Assembly: GCA_948470335.1 (NCBI GenBank)
Contig: CAOKOL010000025.1
Span: 1-63,006, forward strand
DNA: 63,006 nucleotides
Source: an uncultured Lachnospiraceae bacterium
GTDB taxonomy: Bacteria; Bacillota; Clostridia; Lachnospirales; Lachnospiraceae
Direction of reading: 5' to 3'
Shown in pieces: positions 51,874 through 61,157 of this stretch (positions are counted from its first letter, which is position 1; each line of letters begins with the position of its first letter). The translations under genes were made by a program, and so were the position numbers. A model generated the notes under the pieces. It made no database searches, was not told the DNA's origin, and saw only the letters and a program-made list of their open reading frames with translations.

Positions 51874-52173
51874 TCAATCGTCATTGGCTTTAATCAGCAG
51901 CTCATCCGCGTTCACCAGACCCAGCTTTTCCCTGGCCATCTCTTCCACGTACTGTTTCGTCTGCACATAGATCCGTTTTTCTTCCAGTTGGGCGGCATAA
52001 TCTTCCTCTTTCCCGATCTGGCCCTGCAAAACCTCGATTCTGCTCTGATATCCCTTCCGCTTATCTTTTAACTGCACCGTTTTCACGGATAATATACAGG
52101 TAAAAGTAATCAGCACGATACAGATCCCTGTCATCCCCAAACGATTTACTCTCTTTTTTCTTTTTCTGGCCAT
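51874..52173 (-). CDS. divIC: DivIC/FtsB-like division protein
   Basis: A 99-residue protein: basic N-terminus, one transmembrane helix (about 14-32), a coiled coil (about 33-65) and a C-terminal EMAREKLGLVNADELLI segment typical of DivIC/FtsB. It helps build the divisome. Sits between yabQ and spoIIE as in Bacillus. Confidence 0.92.
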   Translation of the reverse strand: MARKRKKRVNRLGMTGICIVLITFTCILSVKTVQLKDKRKGYQSRIEVLQGQIGKEEDYAAQLEEKRIYVQTKQYVEEMAREKLGLVNADELLIKANDD

Positions 52174-52254
52174 ATTCTACCGCCGCTTTTGTCCCGAAAT
52201 CTTTCTGCAAAAACAAACCTTTTATCACAGTCATTATACAGCTACAATCTCAGT

Positions 52255-52635
52255 CTAACTGACCTTTCCGTGTTTGGCAAGTATTTTTTTGATTTTTTTC
52301 ACAATACGGGCAAAAAAACGAAACGGAAAGCCGATGAGCCATACAAAAAAGCGGACCAGATACGGGCTCACCGATATGTAATATAAAATCACGCCCACAA
52401 TCAGACTTCCCAGGGAAAAGAAGCGAACCGTCCCGTCGTTCTCGGCAAAGATCATGGAAAAGACCAGAAGGCTGGCGCAGAAAAAATACAGCAGATCTTC
52501 TGCGGCCACCCACCAGACGCCGTGAATCCACAGTCTCCGGAAAATCCGGAGCACATCGTAAGCGATGCCCAGAAGAATGCCAAATGCGGCGGAAATCAGA
52601 AATAGTCTGATCTCCTGGATAATTGCCGGACTCAT
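52255..52635 (-). CDS. yabQ: Spore cortex protein YabQ
   Basis: A 126-residue membrane protein with about three hydrophobic helices and a basic C-terminus. In Bacillus YabQ localises to the forespore membrane and is needed for the cortex. Next to yabP, as expected. Confidence 0.9.
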   Translation of the reverse strand: MSPAIIQEIRLFLISAAFGILLGIAYDVLRIFRRLWIHGVWWVAAEDLLYFFCASLLVFSMIFAENDGTVRFFSLGSLIVGVILYYISVSPYLVRFFVWLIGFPFRFFARIVKKIKKILAKHGKVS

Positions 52636-52637
52636 CG

Positions 52638-52925
52638 CTACTTAAACAGCCTGTTAAACAGCGACTCGCCCTGTTTTGACAGCGTTCTGGATTCCGCATA
52701 GGACAGACCTTCCATCAGCCCTTCCAGATCCAGCTCTCCCTTTTCCAGCGTCAGCCGCTTTACATGCAGCTCCTGTCCCTTGATGGTCAGCATACCCTGA
52801 TCCGTCTCCAGAACCACTTCTTTTTCATCAAAAGAGACTACATCCCTGACGCCGGTGATGCTGCCCAAGCTCCGGTTCGTCCATATCATTTTATGTGCCA
52901 TCTTTACCGGCATTTTTTCTTCCAT
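52638..52925 (-). CDS. yabP: Sporulation protein YabP
   Basis: A 95-residue protein of the YabP family (RSLGSITGVRDVVSFDEKEVVLET, GELDLEG). It is needed for sporulation in Bacillus, in the mother cell with YabQ. The stop lies two bases before yabQ. Confidence 0.93.
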   Translation of the reverse strand: MEEKMPVKMAHKMIWTNRSLGSITGVRDVVSFDEKEVVLETDQGMLTIKGQELHVKRLTLEKGELDLEGLMEGLSYAESRTLSKQGESLFNRLFK

Positions 52926-52988
52926 ATGTTCCTCCGGCGTTCTCTGTGTTTTTCACAATATATGAACCCCCGGCGGAAAATATACCTG

Positions 52989-53228
52989 TCAGATATATTC
53001 GTACAGCTCCGCTGCTTCTTCTTTCTTCACCGTCTCCCGTATGCTTAACACCCGCACTTTCACGGATTTATTGCCAAAGACAATCTCCAGCACATCCCCT
53101 TCCTTTACCGAATAGGATGCCTTTACCGGCCGGTCATTCACCAGCACCCGGCCCGCGTCGCAGGCCTCGTTCGCCACGGTCCGCCGTTTAATCAGGCGGG
53201 ATACTTTCAGATATTTATCCAGTCTCAC
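52989..53228 (-). CDS. rqcP: S4-domain ribosome quality-control protein RqcP
   Basis: A 79-residue Hsp15-like protein, an S4 RNA-binding domain almost throughout (RLDKYLKVSRLIKRRTVANEA). RqcP (YabO) acts with RqcH on stalled 50S subunits. The GTG start at 53228 follows AAAGGAGGCAGACGCA. Neighbours yabP and yabQ match Bacillus. Confidence 0.9.
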   Translation of the reverse strand: MRLDKYLKVSRLIKRRTVANEACDAGRVLVNDRPVKASYSVKEGDVLEIVFGNKSVKVRVLSIRETVKKEEAAELYEYI

Positions 53229-53295
53229 TGCGTCTGCCTCCTTTTTCCGGGATATGAATATCACAGGGAAGTACGCAGAATTTTCCTGTGATATC

Positions 53296-53323
53296 AAAAA
53301 GCTGCCCGTCAGGCAGCCTTTTT
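53296..53323 (-). terminator. Terminator after hup
   Basis: GGCTGCC/GGCAGC hairpin with a CTGACG-type loop and TTTTTG on the minus strand. A T-run on the plus strand makes it potentially bidirectional. Confidence 0.85.
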
Positions 53324-53336
53324 ATCGCAAAATTAA

Positions 53337-53612
53337 TTATTCATTCACAATGTCTTTTAAAGCCTTTCCAGCTTTGAACTTCGGCATCCTGGATGCTGCA
53401 ATGGTCATAGCCTCGCCGCTTCTGGGATTCCGGCCTTCTCTGGCTGCCCGCTCAGATACTTCAAATGTTCCGAAGCCTACAATCTGCACTTTTTCTCCCT
53501 TAACCAACTCTTCTGTCACAACGTCAGTAAAAGCTTTTACTGCTTTCTCCGCATCTTTCTTCGCCAAACCGCTTTTTTCCGCAACTGCTGCGACCAGCTC
53601 TGTTTTGTTCAT
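53337..53612 (-). CDS. hup: DNA-binding protein HU
   Basis: A 91-residue HU protein with the diagnostic GFGTFEVSERAAREGRNP arm region and N-terminal MNKTELVAAVAEKSG. Dimeric nucleoid protein that bends DNA. Ends at an intrinsic terminator. Confidence 0.97.
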   Translation of the reverse strand: MNKTELVAAVAEKSGLAKKDAEKAVKAFTDVVTEELVKGEKVQIVGFGTFEVSERAAREGRNPRSGEAMTIAASRMPKFKAGKALKDIVNE

Positions 53613-53742
53613 GCTGTCTTTCCTCCTGTTAATCTAAATCCACACATTTACGTGCTTTTGCGCAACGTACATTCGCTATTAATTTATATACTTTTCTATC
53701 TGTTTTGTCAAGGATATTCAGGAAAATACTTACGAAAAAGCC

Positions 53743-54186
53743 CTATTTTTTCTCACTTTTCTCCTGCGCCTTAATCTGGTTCCACAATTTCAGCCCTTCC
53801 TCCGGCGTCAGCGCCTGCTGCTCCCCGAATACATGCGGGTGACGGCGGATCATTTTCCGGCATAAACCGTCGATTACGTCGTCGATGGTAAAGTCTCCCC
53901 GCTCCCTGGCGATTTGGCTGTTCAGCATCACCTGCAAAAGCACATCTCCCAGTTCTTCACACAGATTTTCCATATCCTGGTTGTCAATGGCCTGGAATAC
54001 TTCCTCCGTCTCATTGGCCAGACATTTTTTCATGGACTCATAGGTCTGGGCTCTGTCCCAGGGACAGCCGTGCTCGCTGCGCAGGGCGGCGACGATCTGT
54101 TCCAGCTCGCGAAAAGAGTAGGCTCCCTCTTTCTCTGTGTCGATTCCCATAACATATTTTTTCTCTGTGTTTTCCGTATACTCCAT
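53743..54186 (-). CDS. mazG: MazG-family nucleotide pyrophosphohydrolase
   Basis: A 147-residue protein with the MazG core: GCPWDRAQTYESMKKCLANETEEVFQAI and LCEELGDVLLQVMLNSQIA, whose Glu and Asp residues bind metal. It hydrolyses non-canonical or excess NTPs. It is shorter than two-domain MazG. ATG at 54186 follows CGGAGGAACATA. Confidence 0.92.
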   Translation of the reverse strand: MEYTENTEKKYVMGIDTEKEGAYSFRELEQIVAALRSEHGCPWDRAQTYESMKKCLANETEEVFQAIDNQDMENLCEELGDVLLQVMLNSQIARERGDFTIDDVIDGLCRKMIRRHPHVFGEQQALTPEEGLKLWNQIKAQEKSEKK

Positions 54187-54660
54187 TATGTTCCTCCGTT
54201 TGAAACAACTGTACGCCCGGAATCTCACTATACCGGATTCCTTCTTCCCTGTCAATATGGGAATCTTATCACAGCTTTTGTATTTTCGCAAGCGGGTCTT
54301 TTTCGGACAGGAAAAGACCTCCACAGAATTAGCCTATGCCGAGGTAATCAGTTATAACAAGAAGAATCTTGAGAGGGAGCTTCAGAGTGAGAGCCGACAG
54401 CATAACAGGCAACAGGGAAAAATGAGACGGGGGGAGGGAAAGAAATGAAGCAATACAATTTGATTTAACTGCAATGGAGTAGTTGCACAGCGACAGGGCT
54501 CACAGAAACCAATCTATACGTTTTTGTAAATATAGATAATAGTGGAAAATTTAATGTGAATTTTATTGTAAAGATAGGCGTTTTTTTATATAATTTAGAT
54601 GTGGAAGAAGTAAGCTATATCGTATCCTTTGCCACTGATTTTAGAAATCGAGGTGATAAA
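54187..54660. other. Intergenic region between mazG and the Rpn-like nuclease
   Basis: A 474-bp gap. A plus-strand frame ends near 54448 with a Lys/Arg/Gln-rich tail, possibly a remnant of an older gene, but without a convincing start. The right part (54500-54660) is very AT-rich and probably holds the nuclease promoter. Nothing else is seen. Confidence 0.5.
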
Positions 54661-55533
54661 GTGCAGGACAATATAAAGCAGCCACAGGAGGTCATGGCAA
54701 AACGTACCGCAAAAAACAGTATATTCATTGACCTTTTTCAAAATAAAAGTTATCTGCTAAAACTGTATAAAACACTACATCCAGAGGACACCACAGCGAC
54801 AGAGGACTCACTAACTGATATAACGATAGAAAATGTGCTGACCGACAATCTGTATAATGACTTAGGCTTTATTGTCAACAATAAGCTGATGATTCTCATA
54901 GAAGCACAGTCTACATGGACAATGAATATTTTAGTAAGAGTTTTGCTGTATTTGGCGCAAAGTTATCACGAATATTTTCAACGTACCAGCCAAAACTATT
55001 ACAAAAGCAAGAAAGTAAAAATGCCGAAGCCCGAACTCTATGTGATTTTTACAGGAAACAAAGGGCGGAAACCCGATAAAATATTTTTGTCAAAAGAATT
55101 TTTTGAAGGTGCGGATATTGACATTGAAGTAAAAGCAAAGATTATCTATGAAAGCAATACAGATGATATTATCAATCAGTACATCATTTTCTGTAAAGTT
55201 TTTAACGAACAGACAAAACAGTGTGGAATGACACAAAAGGCAGTTACGGAAACAATTCGCATATGCAAGGACAGGAATGTTTTAAGAGAATATTTGCTTG
55301 ACAGGGAAAAGGAGGTTGTGACGATTATGATGAGTTTGTTTGATGAAGAACAGATAATGAAGTCGTTTATCAAAAGCGAGCGGTATGAAGCGGTGCAGGA
55401 AAGCGCACGGGAAACAGCAAAAAAATTGATTAAAAAAGGTAAAATGTCACTTGATGAAATTGCGGATTGCGTTCCGTCATTGTCACTTGATGAATTAAAA
55501 GAACTTGAAACCGAGGTTATGCAGTTAGCATAA
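54661..55533 (+). CDS. Rpn-family PD-(D/E)XK nuclease
   Basis: A 290-residue protein of the Rpn/transposase_31 group. The nuclease core is visible as DLGFIVNNKLMILIEAQST (near 80-98), with Asp and the Glu-x-Gln pair. The C-terminus has a coiled DEEQIMKSFIKSERYEAVQ segment. Family members cleave DNA and promote RecA-independent recombination; they spread horizontally. The GTG at 54661 follows GAGGTGATAAA. More AT-rich than its neighbours and next to a MITE-like element. Confidence 0.85.
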   Translation: MQDNIKQPQEVMAKRTAKNSIFIDLFQNKSYLLKLYKTLHPEDTTATEDSLTDITIENVLTDNLYNDLGFIVNNKLMILIEAQSTWTMNILVRVLLYLAQSYHEYFQRTSQNYYKSKKVKMPKPELYVIFTGNKGRKPDKIFLSKEFFEGADIDIEVKAKIIYESNTDDIINQYIIFCKVFNEQTKQCGMTQKAVTETIRICKDRNVLREYLLDREKEVVTIMMSLFDEEQIMKSFIKSERYEAVQESARETAKKLIKKGKMSLDEIADCVPSLSLDELKELETEVMQLA

Positions 55534-55569
55534 TCAATTAAACAATTTAATATCAAAATAACAACGTAA

Positions 55570-55821
55570 GGGGCTGTCGGGAAATAACGATTTATGCCCC
55601 TGATAGGTAAGGAGAAGACAGTCCGGTAGAAATTCCCACCGTTCGTTGATCTTCATAACCTTATTCCGGTCAGGATTCTTTTCGGCATAGCAGGCCAGAA
55701 GGCCGAAAAATCTAATTTCTCCATTACTTTTTTCTTTTTTATGAATAAATTTCAGTGGCAGGCATGATCCGTATGGATCACACCTGCCACTGTGTAGAGC
55801 GATCTATTTCCCGACAACCCC
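55570..55821. mobile_element. MITE-like element with 17-bp terminal inverted repeats
   Basis: GGGGCTGTCGGGAAATA at 55570-55586 is matched in reverse at 55805-55821 with one mismatch. The 252-bp interior has no coding frame. Size and ends fit a non-autonomous miniature transposon. No target-site duplication is clear. It starts 37 bp after the Rpn-like gene. Confidence 0.7.
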
Positions 55822-55881
55822 GCTTATTCAAACACATCCGGCTGTCCGAAACCATTTCATCCGGTTTTTTCAGGCATCTGT

Positions 55882-57273
55882 TTATGCCCTCCGGTCGATC
55901 TCCGCCTGATATCTCACCACATCCTCTTTCGTCAGACGGAAGCAGAAGATCAGAAGCAGCGCGCCGATAATCAGCGCAACGGCAGGCACCACCATAAAGG
56001 GCAGGCAGACTCCGGCTTTCAAAGCGCCCGTAGCCGCCGCAGGGTCGATCTGAGCGTCAAAATGCACGGCTGCCAGACAGGCCGTAATCACCACTGCTTT
56101 TACCAGGTTAGCAACCTTCAAAGGCAAGTTCTGTAGACCCATAATCAGTCCGGTGGCATTTTTCTTCATCTTCCATTCGCTGTACACCACGGCGTCGGCA
56201 TACAGAGCCGGCGTACCGGAATATGCCACGCCATAGCCCAACTGGGCCACACACATCAGCGCAACGGCTGCCAATACATTTTCCCGTAAAACGAAAGCCA
56301 CAAGCATACAGGCCGCGGTCGTGACAAAGGTGATAATCATAGTCGTACGGGTGGACAGCTTTTTCGCCAGACTTTTGCTCATATAAGCGCCCACAATTCC
56401 CAGTATATTGGAAATCAGCAGATAGGTAGCCATCAGTCCCGTATCTCTGGCCACATAGGTAAAATAATAGATTGCCGCGCCGCCGACCACAAATTTCATC
56501 ATCCATTTTGCCAGATCTACCAGCAGCAGCGCCAGAAGCGGCGCATTGGAAAACAGCGCTCCGGCCATTTCGCCGGCGGACATTTTTGAAGCTGCCGCCG
56601 CTGCCTTTTTGGCCGCGGAATCTTCTTCACTTTCTATTTCTTCATAGCCGTCCAGCATTTTAAAATGGGCAAAATAACCGGCCACCATAACAACGCCCAT
56701 AACAAAGGCCAGCGCGCCGAAACGGTTATTCTCGCCGACAATGCCGCCTAAAATGGTGGCAAAAGGCAGGCCCAGGTAAGAAAAGGCAACGGAAGCCAGA
56801 TTGTTCCATGCGCCCCTGGTGGCGGAAAGCTGAATTTTATCATCCGGCGTGGAGGCCGCCACATTAATCATGGAAACATTTGCCACATAGGGGAAATTCC
56901 AGACAATATGGGAGGAAATCGTGGCCGTCAGAATAATCACTGCCGACAAAACCGGATTGTCGCTGATCCGGATAAACTGGAACGCGTACAGAAACGGTAC
57001 GATCCAGGGAAGCAAAATCAGCCAGGAACGGTAACGGCCCCATTTCTTCGGCCTGATTCCGTTGAGAATCGCGCCGTAAATCCATGAAAGCGCGGCATCC
57101 ACAATTGTGTAAATCGTACTGATAACGCCTGCCAGTCCCACGGAAAATGCCGCTACATTGGTCAGAAAGAACTGGAAATAATAATTTTCCACATTGGTCA
57201 TCAGGTTAAATCCGAAATCGCCGATACCGAAAAAGTATTTCAGCGATGCGCTTAATTTTTTCTTTTCACTCAT
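55882..57273 (-). CDS. GPH-family glycoside/pentoside/hexuronide:cation symporter
   Basis: A 463-residue transporter with about twelve membrane helices in two bundles, the central hydrophilic loop (Glu/Ala/Lys-rich, near 225-240) and signatures such as NPVLSAVIIL and SGTPALYADAVVYSEW. Substrate unknown. It is followed upstream by a UroD-like enzyme in the same direction, with a PucR regulator divergent, suggesting a shared substrate. Confidence 0.87.
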   Translation of the reverse strand: MSEKKKLSASLKYFFGIGDFGFNLMTNVENYYFQFFLTNVAAFSVGLAGVISTIYTIVDAALSWIYGAILNGIRPKKWGRYRSWLILLPWIVPFLYAFQFIRISDNPVLSAVIILTATISSHIVWNFPYVANVSMINVAASTPDDKIQLSATRGAWNNLASVAFSYLGLPFATILGGIVGENNRFGALAFVMGVVMVAGYFAHFKMLDGYEEIESEEDSAAKKAAAAASKMSAGEMAGALFSNAPLLALLLVDLAKWMMKFVVGGAAIYYFTYVARDTGLMATYLLISNILGIVGAYMSKSLAKKLSTRTTMIITFVTTAACMLVAFVLRENVLAAVALMCVAQLGYGVAYSGTPALYADAVVYSEWKMKKNATGLIMGLQNLPLKVANLVKAVVITACLAAVHFDAQIDPAAATGALKAGVCLPFMVVPAVALIIGALLLIFCFRLTKEDVVRYQAEIDRRA

Positions 57274-57314
57274 AAAAGTCCCCTCTCAGAACATTGTGTT
57301 ACCCATGTCTTTTT

Positions 57315-58406
57315 TCATGACCCTTTTAAATATGCCTTCCGGCTTGCCTCATAAATCGCGTTCGCCATATCCGGATCGGCAAACTCAAACAGGCAGTTAA
57401 TCGCCACTTTGCATCCTTTGTACCGCTCCACCAGCGCTTCCGCGCTGCGGATGATATTTTCCTTCGTCGTACCGGGTGCGGCGGCCGGCGCCGGAATTCC
57501 GAATACGATGGGAGCATCCTTATACTGGTGAGCCAGTTTGTCAAAATCATTGACCCCCTGTCCGCACCACATATCCACGCCTGCTTCAATCATCAGCGGC
57601 ACCAGCGTTTCATTCAGTCCGCAGGAATGCAGCTCAAAGCGAAGTCCTCGGGAATGGCAGGAATGGATGATCCGTTTCAGATAAGGAAGAATCATCTCTC
57701 TGTGAACATCCGGGGAGAAGAAGGTGCTTCTCTGGGTTCCCCAGTCGTCATGCCACAGTACCATGTCGATATCATAATACTGCTTCGCTTTCCCGATCAT
57801 TTTGTCATACATATCGCAGAGCCGGTCGAACAGACGGTGTACGCCTTCCTGTTCTTCCTCGTCGATCAGCGCCACAGCCGCGTTTTCCACATCCATCAGG
57901 GAAATCAGACGCTCCCACAGACAGGAGAGGAATGCGATCTGACGGACATTATCTGTTTTCAGATATTCCCTATTTATTTCCGCGCTTCCTGCCCAGTCCA
58001 GTGACTCCACATCCGGCAGAGAAATATAATCTTCCCAGTTTACCATACTGGGGACTTTAGGTTTTCCGGGATGTACCGTAGCGCCTCCCGCCTGCGGAAC
58101 AAACTCCCATTCCAGATCAAACCAGCCTTTGCACAGATGACTCTCATACGGAATCTGCGGTTGTGCATCATAAACCAGATGGGTAGCCACATTGTCCGGA
58201 AACAGCCTGGGTCTGAACACATGCACATCCCATCCCCGCATGCCCACCACCGGCATCCAGTAAGGGGTTTCGCCGTTAAACAGCAGTTCCAGATTTTCTC
58301 TCGGCGAAATGGGCCGGTTAAATACGGGAATTCCCTTTTCCCCCTGTCGCAGCGGCGGATTGTTCCCGACGATTTCCAATTCTTTTGGATCAAATGCAGG
58401 TTTCAT
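57315..58406 (-). CDS. UroD-family protein, probable zinc-dependent methyltransferase
   Basis: A 363-residue protein of the uroporphyrinogen decarboxylase superfamily. The C-terminal part has a HxC zinc-type motif (ELHSCG) followed by a further Cys (DMWCGQGVND), as in corrinoid methyltransferases of the MtaA/CmuA type, which is more likely than heme synthesis here. No corrinoid protein is nearby. ATG at 58406 after AGGAGGAAAGTACATA. Probably an operon with the GPH symporter. Confidence 0.8.
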   Translation of the reverse strand: MKPAFDPKELEIVGNNPPLRQGEKGIPVFNRPISPRENLELLFNGETPYWMPVVGMRGWDVHVFRPRLFPDNVATHLVYDAQPQIPYESHLCKGWFDLEWEFVPQAGGATVHPGKPKVPSMVNWEDYISLPDVESLDWAGSAEINREYLKTDNVRQIAFLSCLWERLISLMDVENAAVALIDEEEQEGVHRLFDRLCDMYDKMIGKAKQYYDIDMVLWHDDWGTQRSTFFSPDVHREMILPYLKRIIHSCHSRGLRFELHSCGLNETLVPLMIEAGVDMWCGQGVNDFDKLAHQYKDAPIVFGIPAPAAAPGTTKENIIRSAEALVERYKGCKVAINCLFEFADPDMANAIYEASRKAYLKGS

Positions 58407-58780
58407 TATGTACTTTCCTCCTATTAAAATGTTTTCGGCAGGCATTGCCGGCAGCCGGCCGTTTCAGTATCCTGTTGTATATATGTTTAAGTATACATGA
58501 TGATTTCATATAAATCATTTGCATATCCTCAATTTCCAAAACAGAATTTTTTACTTTCCGCAACAAAAGGGAGCTCTGCCGTCTCCGCCCGTACCGGTTT
58601 TTTTATAAACGCAGATACTGAAACTTCTTGGGATTATGCAAAATGCAGAGAGTAGCAGGAATCGGAGAGATTGATACGGCTGTAAGCCTGATTTGCTGCT
58701 CTTATATCCGCCGTCTAACTTGCAGTTTTTATCCCTTTTATGTTATGATAAAGCCAGCACAAAAACCTGAGGTTCATACC
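58407..58780. promoter_or_regulatory. Divergent control region of the UroD/PucR locus
   Basis: A 374-bp gap between divergent genes. It contains ATGATTTcatatAAATCAT, a perfect 7-bp inverted repeat at 58500-58518, and TGTATA...TATACA just before it. These are candidate operators for the PucR-type protein. The rest shows AT-rich sequence with no small gene. Confidence 0.5.
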
Positions 58781-60481
58781 ATGGAATTTACAAAAAACAT
58801 CGTCCTGGATATTCTGAAAGTCTATAAAGGGACAAATCACCTGAAACATACGGACACCCGAAACTACCGCTGGATTTCCCTGCTCCCCGGACAGGCCGAA
58901 GATATGCAAAAAGATCTGCTCTATGTCTGCAATCTGTCTCAGGCCATTTGTCTGAACCGGTCCGTTCCGGGCACTTTTCATTATCTTTGTATCTGCGACT
59001 GTTTTACGGACGAGGATGACGCGGAGCTTCTGACAAACACCGTTATCATCAACGAAAAACGCAGCGTCCCCTGGCTGTTCAATCTGATTCAGGAACGGTT
59101 TCTCAAGCTGACCAAATGGCAGGCCGACATGCAGTCCGCCCTTCTCGGCGGCTGTGATTATCAGAAGCTGATAGATTTAAGCGAACCCATACTGTGCAAC
59201 TTTGTGGCCACTCTGGATTCCTCCTATAAACTGCTGGCATATACCAAAAATATCACCTGTTCCGACCCCGTTGCCGTATCCCTGATTGAATACGGCTATC
59301 ACACCGCCGAAACTCTGGAAAAGTTCAGGAAAGCAAACCGCTTTAAGGTTTATGCCGACCAGCATGGGATTATCCTGGGAAAACGGGGCGAGATCACCCA
59401 GTATGAAACGGTAAACAAATGGTGCCGGTACGGCGGCGAACTGCTGCTTCACACGGTTATGATGTGCGTGCAGACGCCTTTATCCCAGGGATTGGTCGAC
59501 CTTTTTGAAATATTCATGGAATATGTGGAGAAATGCTTTCTCTCAGAACAGTGCGCAAACCCTTCCCGGTTATATAATTCGCTGCTCCATGATATGATCT
59601 ACGACGGACTGGACAACCCTTTTGTGATTAACGAGCGGGCCAACGCCTCCAACGTCCCTTTTACCGGCTGTTTCGACGCATACAGAATCACTTTTATCAA
59701 CAATGCGGGCATCCTGGTGGGACGGTTTGTACAGGAGCTGATATCCTGCCTGCCCAAATCAAAAATCGTGGCCCATAACTATGAAGTAACCGTGCTGAAT
59801 ATTTACTCCGCCAATGATATCCGCCACCAGTCTCTGCGCAATCTGCATATTGCCCGGACCCTCTTTGATTCCTATGGGGCCATATGCGGTGTAAGCGAAG
59901 GATTTTTTATGTTACCTGATTTCTTTCACGCCTGTGAACAGGCGGCCAGAGCCTATACGCTGGGAATACGGATACGAGAAGCCGGGAATTTCAGAAATTT
60001 CGACCGGGATGTCTGGGAATCGGCCAACTGCTTTCAGAAAGACTTTGAAAACAGCAATATTTTCTTTTATGACGAGATCTGCGTCTATTTTATGCTGCAT
60101 GCCGGTCAGTCGGAACCTTTTCATTCTTTTCGGAATACCGGTCATATCGCGGCTCTGGAACGACTGCAGGACTATGACAGGCAAAACGACACCCGTCTGT
60201 CAGAAGTGCTCTATGCTTACCTTGTCTCCGAACGCAGAGCCACTGCCGCCGGAAAACTGCTGCATATGCACAGAAATAATGTATTGTACCATATTTCCCG
60301 GATCGAAGATCTTCTGGGCATCGACCTGAATGATTACTGGACCAGAATGAAACTGTCTCTGGCCTATCATTTTTTTGAACTTCAGGAAGCCAACCGGCGC
60401 GTTATGATTCCTTCCGGCGAAACCGAACCGCGCAATGCGTCCGCATCAGAGTCTTCTTCCCCGGACGTTTCCCTTTCCTGA
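58781..60481 (+). CDS. PucR/CdaR-family transcriptional regulator
   Basis: A 566-residue regulator. The C-terminus is the PucR helix-turn-helix (RATAAGKLLHMHRNNVLYHISRIEDLLG, about 482-510); the middle holds a GGDEF-like sugar-diacid-type domain remnant. The N-terminal part is unassigned. Such proteins sense metabolites and activate catabolic genes. Divergent from the UroD-like gene, probably its regulator. ATG at 58781 after GAGGTTCATACC; a longer frame upstream lacks a site. Confidence 0.82.
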   Translation: MEFTKNIVLDILKVYKGTNHLKHTDTRNYRWISLLPGQAEDMQKDLLYVCNLSQAICLNRSVPGTFHYLCICDCFTDEDDAELLTNTVIINEKRSVPWLFNLIQERFLKLTKWQADMQSALLGGCDYQKLIDLSEPILCNFVATLDSSYKLLAYTKNITCSDPVAVSLIEYGYHTAETLEKFRKANRFKVYADQHGIILGKRGEITQYETVNKWCRYGGELLLHTVMMCVQTPLSQGLVDLFEIFMEYVEKCFLSEQCANPSRLYNSLLHDMIYDGLDNPFVINERANASNVPFTGCFDAYRITFINNAGILVGRFVQELISCLPKSKIVAHNYEVTVLNIYSANDIRHQSLRNLHIARTLFDSYGAICGVSEGFFMLPDFFHACEQAARAYTLGIRIREAGNFRNFDRDVWESANCFQKDFENSNIFFYDEICVYFMLHAGQSEPFHSFRNTGHIAALERLQDYDRQNDTRLSEVLYAYLVSERRATAAGKLLHMHRNNVLYHISRIEDLLGIDLNDYWTRMKLSLAYHFFELQEANRRVMIPSGETEPRNASASESSSPDVSLS

Positions 60482-60492
60482 ACGGAAATTTA

Positions 60493-60522
60493 AGAATAAA
60501 TTTTCTCCAATTACAGATACTA
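60493..60522 (+). promoter_or_regulatory. Candidate sigma-G promoter of spoVT
   Basis: AGAATA (60493-60498), 17 bp, GATACTA (60516-60522). The sigma-G consensus is close to TGAATA-17/18-CATACTA. Bacillus spoVT is sigma-G controlled. Confidence 0.5.
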
Positions 60523-60568
60523 CTTCCAGAAATGGGAGTTTTATTGCAGTACTAGGAGGAATAAAGAC

Positions 60569-61117
60569 ATGAAAGCTACAGGAATCGTAAGAAGAATAGA
60601 TGATCTTGGACGGGTGGTAATCCCCAAGGAAATCCGCAGAACGCTGCGGCTTCGGGAAGGCACGCCGCTGGAAATTTTCACGGATCGGGAGGGCGAAATT
60701 ATCCTGAAAAAATACTCTCCCATGGCGGAGCTTGGCTCCTTCGCCAGACAGTATGCGGAGTCCCTGGCCCAGACTACCGGCTGTGTCGTCTGCATCACCG
60801 ACAGAGACTCGGTTATCGCCGTGGCCGGGGGAATGAAAAAGGACTATATCGGCAAACCCATCAGCAAACAGTTAGAAACCCTGATTCTTAACAGAGACAC
60901 CGCCGCCCTCTCCAAATCGGACAAGGATTTTATCACCGTTATGACGGGGGATACCGACGAATATCAGTATCAGGTAATCTATCCGATTATCAGTGAAGGA
61001 GACGCCATCGGTTCCGTGGCCATTCTCACCAAGGATACAAAGGGGAAAATGGGCGACACGGAACAGAAGCTGGCCTATACGGCGGCGGCGTTTCTGGGAA
61101 GGCAGATGGAAAGCTGA
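60569..61117 (+). CDS. spoVT: Stage V sporulation protein T
   Basis: A 182-residue regulator: N-terminal AbrB swapped-hairpin domain (MKATGIVRRIDDLGRVVIPKE-like start) and a C-terminal GAF domain (about 60-180). It modulates sigma-G genes in the forespore. AGGAGGAATAAAGAC precedes the ATG. Confidence 0.95.
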   Translation: MKATGIVRRIDDLGRVVIPKEIRRTLRLREGTPLEIFTDREGEIILKKYSPMAELGSFARQYAESLAQTTGCVVCITDRDSVIAVAGGMKKDYIGKPISKQLETLILNRDTAALSKSDKDFITVMTGDTDEYQYQVIYPIISEGDAIGSVAILTKDTKGKMGDTEQKLAYTAAAFLGRQMES

Positions 61118-61157
61118 GCTGACCGTCTGCCAACCGGTATTTTTTTCAAAAATAATT

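Noticed and set aside
54137..54448. Plus-strand reading frame across the mazG start region
   Set aside because: Most of it is antisense to mazG; only its Lys/Arg-rich tail is outside. No start site or family.
57315..58406. Heme-pathway uroporphyrinogen decarboxylase (hemE)
   Set aside because: No heme genes are adjacent, and the HxC...C motif with transporter context fits the methyltransferase branch better.
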